Positions 51,334 to 63,656 of a DNA stretch of 64,000 nt are shown here, in pieces. The stretch comes from Kingdonia uniflora (lineage: Eukaryota; Streptophyta; Magnoliopsida; Ranunculales; Circaeasteraceae). The notes below the pieces were generated by a model. That model was not told the origin of the DNA and ran no database searches. It saw only the letters and a program-made list of their open reading frames with translations. The stretch spans positions 1,302,001 through 1,366,000 of the forward strand of contig JACGCM010000786.1 in NCBI GenBank assembly GCA_014058105.1, in the 5' to 3' direction. Made by a program: the position numbers and the translations under genes. Positions within the stretch are counted from its first letter, which is position 1. Each line of letters starts with the position of its first letter.

Positions 51334-52000
51334 TTGATTGGGAGGAAAATGATTAATGAGGAGGAAGTGCATTGCAGGGTGGAATGGAGGGTGAGAATGG
51401 ACAACGGGTTATCGGAGATCTTAGTGCCAGAAATAGGACAGTTCCACCAGTGCGATACTAGAGCTAAAACAGAAGATTTTGAAGTTTCTAAACAGGGCAT
51501 GGACGTAGGACTAGATGACCCCAGAAAGTTTATCCATTGTATAAAGGCAGGGACGGCTCTTACTTTTGTATCACTCTTTTATTATATGAGGCCTCTGTAC
51601 TAAGGTATTGGAGGAAATGCTATGTGGGCAGTTCTCACCGTAGTCGTAGTCTTCGAGTTCAGTGTGGGTAAGTACTCTCAATACTCCACTTACAATTTTA
51701 TGCATTTACATTTAATAGGATAGTCTCCAGTTTAAGTAAAATCAGTAATTACTTGTAATTATTTCATAGCAAGTATACAAGCAGAATCAAAATATAACAG
51801 TGGTTAAAGAAAATGTTAACAAGTAGCAAACAAATAACTTAAGTTCTTAAGCTGAATAAATTGTCCTTTAAATTTTGTGCAGGTGCAACACTTTATAAAA
51901 GCTTTAACCGAACAACCGGAACTTTTCTTGCTGGAGCTGCTGCTCTTGGTGTGCATTGTTGCTGGCAGCGAGTGAGTAGCTCTTCTTCCTGATGGTTTCG
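51334..52000 (+). pseudogene. Aluminium-activated malate transporter (ALMT) relic, 5' part only
   Basis: Exon 1 (51334-51667) contains [28 protein letters not shown] and, after an in-frame TAA at 51601-51603, GIGGNAMWAVLTVVVVFEF. The donor is GTGG|GTAAGT. Exon 2 starts at 51883 (GTGCAG|GTGCAACAC) with GATLYKSFNRTTGTFLAGAA and shifts frame after LGVH near 51950. These are the first transmembrane helices of the ALMT family, which forms malate-permeable anion channels. The remaining helices and the cytosolic domain are missing. Confidence 0.88.
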
Positions 52001-52307
52001 CTTTCTTAGTTCTTGGTCTTGCTGGCTTCAAGCATTGAGCTATGTTGCAAAATCGTAGCTATTAGTTTAGGTCAGAATTCTCAAGTTTCCATTGTCCTTT
52101 TGTCCGATCCTGTTACATGTTACATAAATAACAGTAAGTATATCATAACTCTCTTTAGAATTAATTAGATAAATGGATATAGAGAAGAATAATAGGACTG
52201 AACAAACCATGTAAGATAATTATTCGTAAAAACAATTATCATGATATCTTCGCAAGGGTAGCCCTGGTGAAAGATTGGTTCGGGAAGACCTGTAAAAATA
52301 AGGATAA

Positions 52308-52764
52308 TTAATCTGTTATTAACATAAAAACCCAGTAATTTATCAGCCCACTCTTGTCATCTCTTACCATAAAAATAAATGGATGGTCCGCCACAAAGTC
52401 CACTTTCGATGGTGGAGCTTGACACATTTCGATACCACTAGAAGCAGTAACAGCAGCTGCCTTCGCTCCTTGCTCATTGACCTCGATAAATGATCGGCGA
52501 TGAACTAATGATACTTTGACTTTACTCGCTGCCATTCCATCAAGTTCAACATCATAAAAAAAGATACAAATCTAGTTCACCTTCTTTAAGAGCTTCATAA
52601 GTTTCAAACCCAAATGATATCTTGAATTTGGGGATCCTAAACTTCCCCACATCATAGCAGTCACTATTTTTAGAGAGTTCATATGTATACTTTTTCCACA
52701 ATTCTGAATCTGAGTGAACCTTCTTCAGAAGATCCCATAGCCCATCTCTATTGTTTGGATTCAT
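52308..52764 (-). pseudogene. Serpin (serpin-ZX type) relic, C-terminal third
   Basis: Two frames carry it. The first, 52764-52552, has RDGLWDLLKKVHSDSELWKK and GKFRIPKFKISFGFETYEAL. The second, from 52535, has VHRRSFIEVNEQGAKAAAVT and VDFVADHPFIFMVRDDKSG, the breach, hinge and C-terminal strands of plant serpins. The N-terminal two-thirds are absent. The first serpin codon lies 5 bases after the last exon of the KASII-like relic, so the two are fused end to end. Functional serpins are suicide inhibitors of proteases; this one cannot be. Confidence 0.88.
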
Positions 52765-52769
52765 ATTAC

Positions 52770-55700
52770 CTCAGGATTCTTGCCAAAGCAACGATGAGAG
52801 CTTCGTACTCCTTCATGTCACCGGCCTGTGTCGAAGTAGCATGTGCGTTTATGTAATTGACATCTTATCTGGCTACCCCGGATTGGGCTAAAGCTTTCTC
52901 TATGCAAAGAATAACCCCCTCCCCTGGTTTTGAAAAGGAAAAACCCACATAAGAAATCTTTTTGATTTTGGTCTCATTCTTGGTACTAAAGTGTTAACTA
53001 TTTTACGAGAGAGAAAAAATGACATAGTACTTGTATATAAGATCTACATACCATCTGGATGAGGTTCAGTCATGTGGTAAGCATTACATGTGAAGCTTCC
53101 ACTAAGAAATTCAGCATAGATATTTGCACCTCTTCTCTATAGGATCGAGAAAAAAAGTAAATAGAAATCTAAGAATTGTTACACCTTTAAGATAATTAAT
53201 TTAGAGGATCTTTCTTCATATAGTTATTAACGAAAATGTATGTGGTGTTACCTTAGCATGTTCTAGTTCTTCTAAAAGCAGAACCCCAGCTCCTTCTCCC
53301 ATAACAAAACCATCACGATTCTGATAATCACGGTTACAAATGCCAACTTAGAAATTTCACGTACACATAGACCAAACAATTAAAACCTTTGCTAAAAACC
53401 ATAAAGGGTGCACTGCAGTGTGACAATTAGGGTCTTTCGTGCATCATTATAAGTTGCACAGAATGCTCTGTGATCTGTTGAGTTGGGGACTTAGGGTTGT
53501 AATCAGTAATAAAGGGATAAAGGGGAAGAATCCCCCGAGGGGATACGTGTACCACTTCCGTCACCCAAAAGCAACCAGATTTTTTTGTTCTGGAACGTTT
53601 CAATACTTTTGCTTTAGTAGGTTGATCCTGAATTAGGACTCTAGGGGTTTTTTCCTTCATGCATAATAAAGTACATACTTCCATTTATCCTTGGTGTCCT
53701 TTCCAGTAGTCTCCCCTCTCTATTAGGGGTTTAGTCATAAACTCATTATGCTGTTATAGGTGATTGTTCATGTTATAAAATTATTACTGCTTGAATCTCA
53801 TGCTGTGGTTGTTTTGATTGTTCGATTAGATCGATCCTTGTTAGTCAATATAATGTGGTGAATCTAGCTGAATAAAGTGATCAACTTGAGTGGATTACCA
53901 AACTTTCGAATATCAGAACCATAAGTTCACAAAAAGTGCACATCCTAATCTGTCTTTTTAAAACAATTAGTTTGAGTTGACTATCACGTTTTGAAACAGA
54001 ATTCCCAAAAACATTGCTACAGTTAGAGAGCAAAAAAAAGTGAGTTGATAGTTACAGTATCCCAAGGGCGTGAAGCTTTGGTTGAATCCCCATTCCTTTG
54101 TGAAAGTGCTTTGCATGCCACAAAACCTCACAAGCCTGCAGCAAGCATAACAAATTCAATACTTCTCCAAGTTCTAATGGATAACCAATTAAAATTAGAA
54201 AGAAAGAAATATATACCAATAGGTATAATTGCTGCATCAGAGCAACCACAGAGCATCATGTTCTGAAAAAAATTTACCCGAAAAATTAGAAGAAAATATG
54301 TACAATAAACAGAATTCGATCTTATTATTATTTTTATTAATAAAAAAAAGTTGAAGAAGTAAAAAAGAATTAAGCAGAAGAGATTCGAAACACTTACAGC
54401 TTCACCTCTAATTATATGGTTTGCCGCATTTAATATACAGAAATTGCTAGTTGGACAAGCAGTTGAGATTGAATAATTGTGGCCCATCCATCCCTACGAT
54501 TCAGTGATGACAAGGTTGCTTTCATATTCTATTAAACAGTTGAGAAATGCACCTTTTTAGGCCTTAAGAACAAGCTTACCAGATCCATTGCAAGCATGGC
54601 TGAACCCATATTTGTAGTAGCAAAAGGAACACAAAAGGGATTCATCTTCCTGTATGATATCCTTAAAGCTTCTATTACCTGTTCATGGTAAAAGCAATGC
54701 AGATAAGTAAAATGAAAACTCTAGACCATCCATTTCTCACCCATCTAAGAGTTCCATTTTTGATAATTCAAGAGCGTTCATTAGTATAAAAGAAGAATAA
54801 ATATATGCACGCAAGGCAATAAGGAAAGAAAGCAAAAACATGATTACAGAAACTATAGCCACATGTGCCCCCAAATAAAGAGAAGAGAAAAAATAAACAT
54901 GGCTCGTAAACAATCAACCACAAAACATGGGTAAAACCATGAGTGGGGATCTAATGTCAATTATGTCATTCAAACTGGCTCCTTGTTGGAACACGAAACT
55001 CTTCACCGCCGAAATAATCTGGCAAAATCACTATCAAGACCGGTGAAGGCTTTTTTCTCTAGAAAAACAGACCAAACAATTGTGTATTGATAGGTTCTAC
55101 GAGTACCTATCATCTTGAGTTAAACATATCGCGTAGGTATTCGATAAGCACTCATCACTTAGGGATATTGGACCTAATATATCAGACAGCCTGAATTTGT
55201 TACAGCTAACAAACTCCTAAAAAGACCAAATTTTGGCTAGGAGTTCTCCAAAGTGCTCCAGTACAAGTAAACACTAAATTTATACAAACTCAAATTGCAT
55301 AGCAGTTAGAGTGTAAGAGGAGAACAAAATGAGCAAGAACTTCTGTCAGAGTATAGAAAACATAGATGATTAACGAAAAATGGGTTGAACCCACAATTTC
55401 GAAGTACGAAAAGTTTAAACTTACCTTCATGCCACCCATTGCAGAGCCGATTAGAACCCCACATCTAGTTTTATCTATCTTGCTCATAATTTCTTCTGAA
55501 ATTCCTGCATCTGCTGCTAAGGCTTTCTTGTCAGCGGTTAGCATGTACAGCATAAACTTGTCCATCCTTCTAGAAAATTTTGGGGCAACCCATCCGTCTG
55601 TTGAGAATGACTTGATTTCTCCAGCAATTCTCTGATGGTAAGGGAAGTAGATGAAAATCAAGAACAGAACACTTACTTGACAATAACAGTAAAGAAGTAA

Positions 55701-57083
55701 GAGTGAAGGTTATTTACAGTAGGAAAAAGGGAGCAATCAAAGGCCTCAATCTCACTTATGCCGCTAACACCCTCGAGCAGGTTTTCATAGAAAACGTCTG
55801 GGTCGTGACTAACCCCTGTGACAGCACCCATTCCTGTCACGACAATTCGCCTTTTTTCTGTAAGATTTTTTTTCTTTGATGCCACTTCCTTAGAAGGCTC
55901 AACAGCTACAGCCATCACTTTTTCTGTAAATATAGTAATTCATTAACATCCATGTCTTACTAATAGGTAGATAAACGAAAACAACAGTCACATTGTATTA
56001 CATCCACAAAATCCATCTATCTTAGAGCAAAACAACTACTTCATATGATTGACAACAATTCCCCATATAATGTTCAAATTCTTAAATATAATTTATACAT
56101 CTTGAGACATAACAGTTATATTGTTTACCAACATTGCAAGAAAAATCCTGTAATACCATTTCTCTCTTACAAAGCGGAAATATAGAATTGTCTAAGGATG
56201 AAACAATCCAAGAAAATTTACCTAAACCACTTAAATGAAATATAATTACCAATCAAACCTATCATATGACAAATTACATAAATAGGATAATGTACATTAT
56301 GCTGGTATCATTGTTGTTACCATTAAGGACTGCAATATTATTGTTATTGGTGCACACACTCAAAACTACTCTTGGTTGCTGCACATATTAGCACAGGTAA
56401 ACCGTAAACCACTAGACACAAAAACCCAACGAATTCGCCAAAGAAAACAGATACGTTATTACTAGCGCCTCTTTGGATCTGAATATTCCCTTCAAATAAT
56501 AACTTTATAATAAACCTTCTCTGAGCAAAACTTGATTTTATGGAACCACAGGATAATCCAAAAACAACATTCAATTATTTCATATCTCAAACTAAATCAC
56601 AAAAATATCAGAATTCAACTCAATTCGCAATCAAAAACTTTTTAGACAGATCCAATCTCGTAGTTATAGTAATAAGCACACACATAAAGCACCCAAAGCT
56701 GAAGCATGTATAAAAACATTACCAACATGAACAGCAGTTTTTGTCATCCTCCTTTGTTTTCTAAAGCCAGTTCCAGTTTTAGAGCCAAACAAGGAGAAAC
56801 CATAATATCCATTAAAGTCCTCACAAGGCTCAAAAGCCAAACAAGAGCTCATCAAACCTTGAAAACTTGATTCACAAATAGATGAAATCAAACCCCTTTC
56901 ACCAATAACACCACCAGTAGTACTAGTTGTAATGCTTTGTAGAAGAAAACTCTTCTTGCTTCTAGCCCATCTACTCAACCTTCTTGAAGATTGAAACAGA
57001 TAATAATCCTTCTCATAATCAATGGACATGCAAGCAGCAACAAGCCATGCACATAGTGGTGAAGCAACAGAGGAGGCCACCAT
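52770..57083 (-). pseudogene. KAS2: KASII-like 3-oxoacyl-ACP synthase, truncated with stops
   Basis: Exons: 56723-57083, 55718-55923, 55425-55631, 54580-54678, 54398-54493, 54217-54262, 54056-54135, 53252-53320, 53052-53136 and 52770-52923, all phase-compatible with GT-AG borders. Exon 1 is a plastid transit peptide; next come RRIVVTGMGAVT and the active-site cysteine in ISTACPTSN (usually TACATSN). The intact enzyme extends C16 to C18 acyl-ACP in plastids. Lesions: TGA at 54128-54130 (Gly codon, GL*GF), TAA at 52865-52867 (AR*DVNY), and a frame change near the end of the last exon (CFGKNPE). The VFNDAIEAL motif is shortened to VIEAL, with four residues lost at the exon 4 border. The C-terminal part with the two catalytic histidine regions (NAHATST is present, GHLLGAAG is missing) is cut off, and serpin sequence follows. 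It could be transcribed, but the product cannot be a synthase. Confidence 0.9.
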
Positions 57084-57453
57084 TAATGAAACCCAAAGAT
57101 AGCTAGAAATGGAGAGATTTCAAGATTCCAAAACAGGGGTTGCTTTATATTCCTAAACATCAAATAACTCAAGAGTCAAACGCGATCATAATCCTAAATC
57201 TCATAGCCACACCCTCCAATCCAATCTTCCCCTCTCATCACTTGTGATATAAGAAACCAATACAACAAGGATTTTAAATTTCAGGATATTAGTGATTAGT
57301 GAGGTTTAGGATATTTATATGATTAGTGACATTCAATTAGTAGCTCTTAATTAACCACTTAATCAGCAAATAACATATACTGTACAAAGCCTAATTATTC
57401 AAGCCGACTTGCCTTTGTATCGAATTTTAACTGTCCGACAGGTCTGATTTAAA

Positions 57454-57623
57454 CATTGGCATCATAACGAAGTGAGCCTTCCTGCATATTGACATTACTC
57501 ACACCCAAATAGCGCACAAGCCTCTATATCTCAGCTGCATACTCAGCAGCCTCAATGCCAGTTCTCATATCCGGCTTATAAACAATCTCAAACAAAGGTA
57601 TCCCAGCCCTATTCAAGTCAACC
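57454..57623 (-). pseudogene. GATB: GatB (glutamyl-tRNA(Gln) amidotransferase subunit B) exon relic
   Basis: The minus strand reads [32 protein letters not shown], stop (TAG at 57524-57526, usually Gln), then RLVRYLGVSNVNMQEGSLRY. This is the conserved core of GatB, part of the organellar GatCAB complex that makes Gln-tRNA. Only one exon-sized piece is present, with a nonsense codon, 370 bp upstream of the KASII-like relic. Confidence 0.88.
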
Positions 57624-59490
57624 TAAACAAAACAACTAATTACAATTTCTTAACAAAGAAGCAACAAATAAACAATACAGAGTTATAACATGAAAGAGGA
57701 ATATTATAAATTTCAATAGGATTAGTTAGGTAAGAGATATTACTGTATTTGAATCATGTTAATCGAAACACTTGTCAAGAACGCTTTGTAAGTATGACCT
57801 GGTGCTATAAAGACGTGTGTTCATTGGTATTGCTGCTTGAACTGAAATTAGAACAGCTCCATGAAAACTTGATCTTTTGATTCTTTAGAATGAGGCTGGC
57901 TATTTCCTGCCAATATAATTTTTAGACGCTTATATGGTATCATCTCTGGCTATATCATGCTGAAAATGTAAAGTAATTCGGTGGGAGTTCCAACACCTAT
58001 TGAATATCCTTGAGTTTGATGAATTTGATTAACATTCCCAATCTTTGCACAGTGTATATCTCTTTCATCCTCCACCTCACTTCATTGTACCCATTAGCAT
58101 CGACACTTTTTTGCTTTCAGCCACTGAGATAAAAAGGAGATAGATTAACACACGTGGACATATCTTGATCGTTTGTTCTTGCGCGCAGTTCTGAACAGCG
58201 CTTGGGAAATTCACCTTGGGGTGGATTCACAACAGCTGTGGGGTGGATTGGATTTACCTTAGCTTTTGGGCAAATCCACCCACCCAACTGTTGTGGATGC
58301 TCTTAAAATGCCAAGCTGATGGAATGAAAAGGAAAAATAAATAAATTATGAAACAAAAGGTCTTGTCCTTGCTTATGCCGCATGCATTTTGAGGGAGTGT
58401 GACAGGTTAGTCAATACCCTCCCCATACCTGCCAAACTTCACCGCTACCGATCTAACCTCGGAAATCATACCCATCTCCGCTATCGCATCTACAGTTTTA
58501 TTTATTTATTTATTTTGGGATATTTTAACCCCCCACCCAGTCAGGGATTATCTTAAGTAGCTCTCATAGCTCCATTTGGCCAAAAAAAAATAAAACTTTC
58601 GATTTACAATCAAAGACGCGGATCAGGAAGCGTAGGTTCCTTCTCTAGAAGTGTCAATGTCGATAAATCAAAACAAGAATGTCAATCACAAAGGTAAATT
58701 TTGCATAAAGGAGTAACTCTTCATTCCCTAATCTCAATTAAAATAAAACAGAGTAAGAGAAAATGAAGGAAACCACCTCCACTTACTGCTAATGCTACAA
58801 CTGAAACTTTGCTATTACTCTGATGACGACAGGGGAGAGATGAAGCCCTCCCTATTTAACATACAAAAGGCCAATGTACACTTGTACACAATGTTATGAA
58901 CACGCCTACTATCTGTCAATGTGCTTTTAATAGAAAGAGGATAGACTTCTGTACAATTCTTCTCCATGCATAACAGAATATATACACGTTCTATAAATCT
59001 GCTGACGCGTAAAACAAGCCAAAAATACACCTCTATGTCATAAGTATTATTCTAATTACAGCTACATTCATATATGTTTTAGATTCATAAACATGCATGA
59101 AGAAAAAGCAGAACAATGCATCTAGATTACACTGCAAACATATTATTGCAAAGTTTTGCATTTATTCAATCACTAATTACAAACCGATGTTGGCAAATTG
59201 TCACAGCAAAATATAAAACGGAATTATACAGTAGGAAAAAACATCTTAACGACACAAACAAAGTGATGAAAGAATCATATCCAATGAACCAAAATGCAGA
59301 ATTTGAAGAAATATTGCAGGCGGCTGCCTAAGATACCCAAGTAATTGATAAGAAAAATAGGAGATACAAATAACAAATACAACATAGGTAAGGCAAGGAA
59401 TTACCTTCACCAACGAATACAAATGACAAAACAATTGGCATCATAAGGTGCTCTATGTAGAGACTACTACCTTTTTCTCAGTGTGCCCCT
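57624..59490. other. Intergenic, small inverted element and 3' flank of CDI
   Basis: At 58200-58310 GGATTCACAACAGCTGTGGG and CCCAACTGTTGTGGATGCTC form an inverted pair ending in the Harbinger-like GAGCATCCACAACAG (minus strand), likely a small Tourist-like MITE. A TTTATTTATTTATTT run lies at 58498. The part next to 59490 should be the CDI 3' untranslated region. No gene seen. Confidence 0.45.
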
Positions 59491-60342
59491 TCATGTAAGC
59501 TTTAGTCCCTTCTTGTACTCTTCCGCTTCATTCAACCATAGATCTGCAAAGTCGCAGTTCCTCCATGCCTCGAACCAAGGCCCTCCAGTAGTATAATGTA
59601 TGGCTTTGGGGGAGGTTTTTGGATCGTTCTCATCTACCTGGTTATGACCCACTAAGAAATTCCAAACAAACGGGATTGATCCAATTTCATGATCATCGAG
59701 CCACGTGAACCTATGAAGAAAAGCCCCTGTTTGGGTATTCACCAATTCCGGCGTCAGAATTTTGTTCTTGGGATGGCTACAATTATATATAACCATAGAA
59801 GACCAGTTCTTCCGCGGATAGACTGTCTGCACAATACCGTCCATCTTCGTGCTCTCTTTAGGAGTGTAATCATGTGGAACACACATAATTGCGCAGCTTT
59901 CATCAATCAAATCTGTTAATTCCTTAATATCAGCAAGGTAAAGAAAATCACAGTCCACAAACATAGCCAAGCCATCGAAACCAGCAAGATAGGGAGTCAA
60001 GAATCTGCTAAACGAGAATTCAGTACTCTCAGTGGCCCCTCTCTCGCGCCAGTACAAACCCTTCTTTCTCAGATCAGATTGTACAATTGGTATCACTTCG
60101 ACGGGAATCGAAGCTCGTTTCATTATTGAGTAGCGGCAAACTTCGTAAGCTAGATCTTCTAGAGGATCATATCCCACGAAGATCTTGAAAACCTTTGTGT
60201 TGCCATTAGGATTACTGACTGTGTTAACCTTCTCGATTTCAGAATTCATTTCAATAGAAGCAATTGATGTAGATCTTAAAACAGGATCCGCTGGTTTGAC
60301 CTCTGTTCCATTGTGATGTGCAAAAACAAGGGGGGACGACAT
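59491..60342 (-). CDS. CDI: CDI-like nucleotide-diphospho-sugar transferase
   Basis: Single coding exon of 283 aa, with start MSSPLVFAHHNGTEVKPADP. After a variable N-terminus of about 50 residues comes the GT-A-like fold: VFKIFVGYDPLEDLAYEVCR, then RFLTPYLAGFDGLAMF and the metal/nucleotide-sugar motif DCD at residues 130-132. Conserved blocks AIMCVPHDYTPK, NWSSMVIYNC, HRFTWLDDHEIGSIPFVWNF and IHYTTGGPWFEAW follow. Length and motifs match the plant CDI family, for which Arabidopsis CDI is needed for pollen germination and tube growth; sugar donor and acceptor are unknown. No signal peptide or membrane segment is visible, so it is probably cytosolic. The frame is clean. Upstream splice-like sites suggest introns in the 5' leader. 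Confidence 0.9.
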   Translation of the reverse strand: MSSPLVFAHHNGTEVKPADPVLRSTSIASIEMNSEIEKVNTVSNPNGNTKVFKIFVGYDPLEDLAYEVCRYSIMKRASIPVEVIPIVQSDLRKKGLYWRERGATESTEFSFSRFLTPYLAGFDGLAMFVDCDFLYLADIKELTDLIDESCAIMCVPHDYTPKESTKMDGIVQTVYPRKNWSSMVIYNCSHPKNKILTPELVNTQTGAFLHRFTWLDDHEIGSIPFVWNFLVGHNQVDENDPKTSPKAIHYTTGGPWFEAWRNCDFADLWLNEAEEYKKGLKLT

Positions 60343-60644
60343 TACCGATGCTAATGCTAGCTATGGAAAGAAATCCAAATTGTTCTAGAACACAAGTATC
60401 ATATAAACCTCGCAAAAAAAAGAGGATAATGTTAGTCGAACCAAAATAAACACAACAGATAAAACAAAAATAATTTAGATAAAACATAATTCAATGGAAA
60501 CATAATTTAGATTCCAACGTTTTACCTATATTCGCTTTCAGTCCTAGATATTTTCCTTTAGAAAAAAGGACTATCAAATAATGTAGTTTCCTTTTATTGA
60601 ATGTAGTTTTCTACAAGCATTAAATTAGTCCTTGATTTCTTAAG

Positions 60645-60985
60645 AGCAAATTGCACTTCACCCTTTTATTATAATCCCAATAAGAGCTTCATCCCCCACT
60701 ATTTCTTTTTTAGACCTACCCCCATACTTCACGGTTACTGTGAATGAGTTTTTACCTGCATTTTTATCATAAACCCCACTTATAGTTATAACCTCAATCC
60801 TTAGAGAAAAGATTTGACACAAGATGGGAAAAATTGACTTTGCACCCCAACTAGGAGTGTGAAATTTTTGATATTACCCCAAATTAAAAATGAAGTGGGT
60901 TTGATGATAACTGCAACATAGTACTCAGTGAGGAAAACCGTGAAATTAGGGGATAAAGTATAATAATGGCCGATTGCAGGGTGAA
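60645..60985. repeat. Possible MITE in the CDI 5' region
   Basis: TTGCACTTCACCCTTTTATTATA at the left and, inverted, CTTCACCCTGCAATCGGCCATTATTATA at the right share CTTCACCC and TATTATA at matching positions. The match is imperfect and no target duplication is confirmed. Confidence 0.35.
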
Positions 60986-60999
60986 GCAGCTACCAAGAA

Positions 61000-61001
<2 letters not shown>

Positions 61002-61030
<29 letters not shown>

Positions 61031-61031
61031 G
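61002..61031. repeat. Poly-G run (30 G)
   Basis: An uninterrupted G tract between GAAGA and CGAGG. Its length is likely uncertain in the assembly. Confidence 0.95.
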
Positions 61032-62760
61032 CGAGGTTGGAGTCTAATTTACATCGAGGAACAAAATGTGGGTACAAATCTAATATCAAGCTATCTTTTT
61101 GACAAATGAATCATGATCTCCATTTTTCTTTTATCTATTGACCTTGATCTGGAGAATAACTTTGACGTGCAATTTTTTCTGATATCTTGACTTATTTATG
61201 TTTTCCTAAATCTATGTTTTCCTATCAGATCACCAAACTTAGCACAATTACTCAAAACCAACAGATTGCAAGCATCATAGTCGCAAATGAGGATCGGCAA
61301 CTGGGTTTGAACTAAAAATTAAAACAAATCCAACCCATATCTCACTCTAATTACACCAATGCAAATCATGCAATGCATGATTGAGATCAAATATCCATTC
61401 ATAACACCAAATTCCACAAAGCCATCTCTCAAATCACCAGACTTCGCACAATTATACTAAAAACAACAAATGAAGATCCCTAATTGGGTTTCAAACAAAA
61501 ATTAAAACCAACCCCCACCCTTATCTCACTCTAATCAGACCAATACAATTCATATAATTCAGATTAAACAATAACTCATGATGGCCAAATCAGATAAAGC
61601 TTAGTGTTCTAGATAGAGAAACAGAGTTAGATCAAAAGGGTATGATTAGATTACCTCGGGGAGAGTTGAAACGAGAGATCAGATCGTGTTATCGAAATGT
61701 CAATTGGTGATGGCAAATGCGTGCTGGACTAGTCTCATATTTACATTCTATTTAGAACAATGCACGTTCTTATTCTAAACTTAATGCTGGTAGTCTTTAA
61801 AATTTGATCCTAGATTTAGATTATTTGCAATGACAACCCAAATGACTTTACAATACCACAAACTCTAAAAGACAGACCATCATAGAATTGAAGTTGCCTT
61901 TCGCAGAATGAGTTCCAAGATAACAGACACCGAACCTTGTTAAAGCTCTACTACTACTTCGCATAATCAGTTGTTTGGCATATAATCAAACCATTGTTCC
62001 GAGGGATCCCAAACTAACCTACAAAATCATCCGCACATGTCTGTACCATACATAACACATACCAATTTTTTTTTTCTTTTCTTTCGAAAACCATAACCAT
62101 AATTATATCTAATATTACACATACCAATATGTTTTTTTTTTTTTTTTTTTTCGAAAACTATAACCATAATTATATCTAATATTCCAAATTACGCCAATGC
62201 CATACATAATTATAAAAAAAATGTCGAATCCAAAAAGCGTCAAAACTGAAGAATTATCACAGATCAAAACATACCTTATTTAGACTTTTCTCGCTGCTCT
62301 CCGACACCTGCGAACAAAAACAAAACAGTGAGACCATAACCAACAACATTTGGGGGAAAAAAGAATCCCAATTAACAGATCTTTCAATAAAACCACTAAT
62401 AAGATTTATTTGCGAAATTTCGCGAAAATAAACACAATTGATAGATCACAACATGAAAATGTGACATCTGTGAGTTTGATTAGATCTAGAATTTCAGATT
62501 TATGAGATCAAACATTGCTAAATCTAGGGTTCTCGAATGTACCTTTGGATTGAAATCCAAATACGTCAGATCGATCGGCAATTCTTTGAGATTGTAATAT
62601 GGAGGAGACACTCTCGTACGAACACACAAAATGATTTCTCCAGAAAAATATTTTTCCGAGCGAAGATCTGAGTGTTCTTCAAAGATGAAATATCACCAAA
62701 TGGAAAAAAAGATTTCTGTAGAGAGAAAAGGCGGGGATTGAATCTGATGAGTTTTTAAGT

Positions 62761-63656
62761 TAGTTTTGAGAGGTGACATTTAAATAGAAGAAAATTTGTT
62801 GAAAAATAGAGTAATTTATTTTCTGGGGAAAATGTTTTTACTTTTCATTTCCCACGCCAAATAAACTTACCGTAGTTTTACTTTATGTTTCCACACACTA
62901 TAGAGAGTGTTATCATGTGATACTAATAGGGACCTTAGATTTGCACATGAAATACATGAGCACTCCAACAGGTGTAGACATGTTTTAGTTCGAGTAGGGC
63001 TCGGTATGCGGGAAATTTTTCTCGAATGGGGCTCCTGAGAAAAAATAAAAAAAGTAAGATTTATTGTAATGTTGTTACGCTTAGGTAAATTGTTATGTTG
63101 TGTACGCTTGAGGTCTGAGGCTTGTAGATTTGATAATGCAAATGAGGGTATGAGCATTGGAATGTCTGAGTAAGGCAGTAGGAGTTGCAAAGACAGAGAG
63201 AATGGAGGAAAATAAATGACGATTAGGAAGAGAGAGACTTGCGTAGAAATGTTACAGTGTTTTTACCTAAAATTTTACTGGTTTATTTGGTTACGAAGCC
63301 ATGACCTATCTAAAAATATAATCACATCCTAAAACTCATTTATTGACATTTGATTTAAAGAAACAATAAACAAAATAAAATTGAATGAACGCGCATGCGA
63401 TGAGAAACTTGGAATTTATTTTCAATTTCTCTTGCTCACTAAAATGAGAGGATAACAGTTAGAAATTTACAATTGTAAAGATAATGACAATTTAGATTAG
63501 TTACTTCTAATATACCATATATCACTTCATTTTGTAAATCAAAAGTATAATTTTTACTATATATATGAGACCTAAAAAATGTTGCTTTACAAATATTGCA
63601 ACACTAATTATATAAGGTAGTATTAGTTACTGGTATCCAATATTTCTTGATGTCCG
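62761..63656. other. Intergenic between CDI and the ABCG gene
   Basis: AT-rich, with one 107-codon minus-strand open stretch (62867-63190) that has no recognisable motif. It should hold the CDI promoter on the left and the ABCG 3' untranslated region on the right. Confidence 0.4.

Larger units (their letters stand above)
60352..62760 (-). promoter_or_regulatory. Probable 5' leader exons, introns and promoter of CDI
   Basis: On the minus strand I see CAATCCAAAG|GTACATTCG (near 62541) and TTCGCAG|GTGTCGGAGAG to AAATAAG|GTATGTTTT (near 62310-62273). TTTCAACTCTCCCCGAG|GTAATC (near 61654) and an acceptor ATAG|CTAGCATTAG (near 60360) complete a plausible set. They give short non-coding exons ahead of the CDI start. 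Different leader exons could be alternatives. The start of transcription is probably near 62700. Inferred from splice consensus only. Confidence 0.4.

Noticed and set aside
62867..63190. 107-codon minus-strand frame
   Set aside because: No motif, no neighbouring exon, and low-complexity composition; probably chance.
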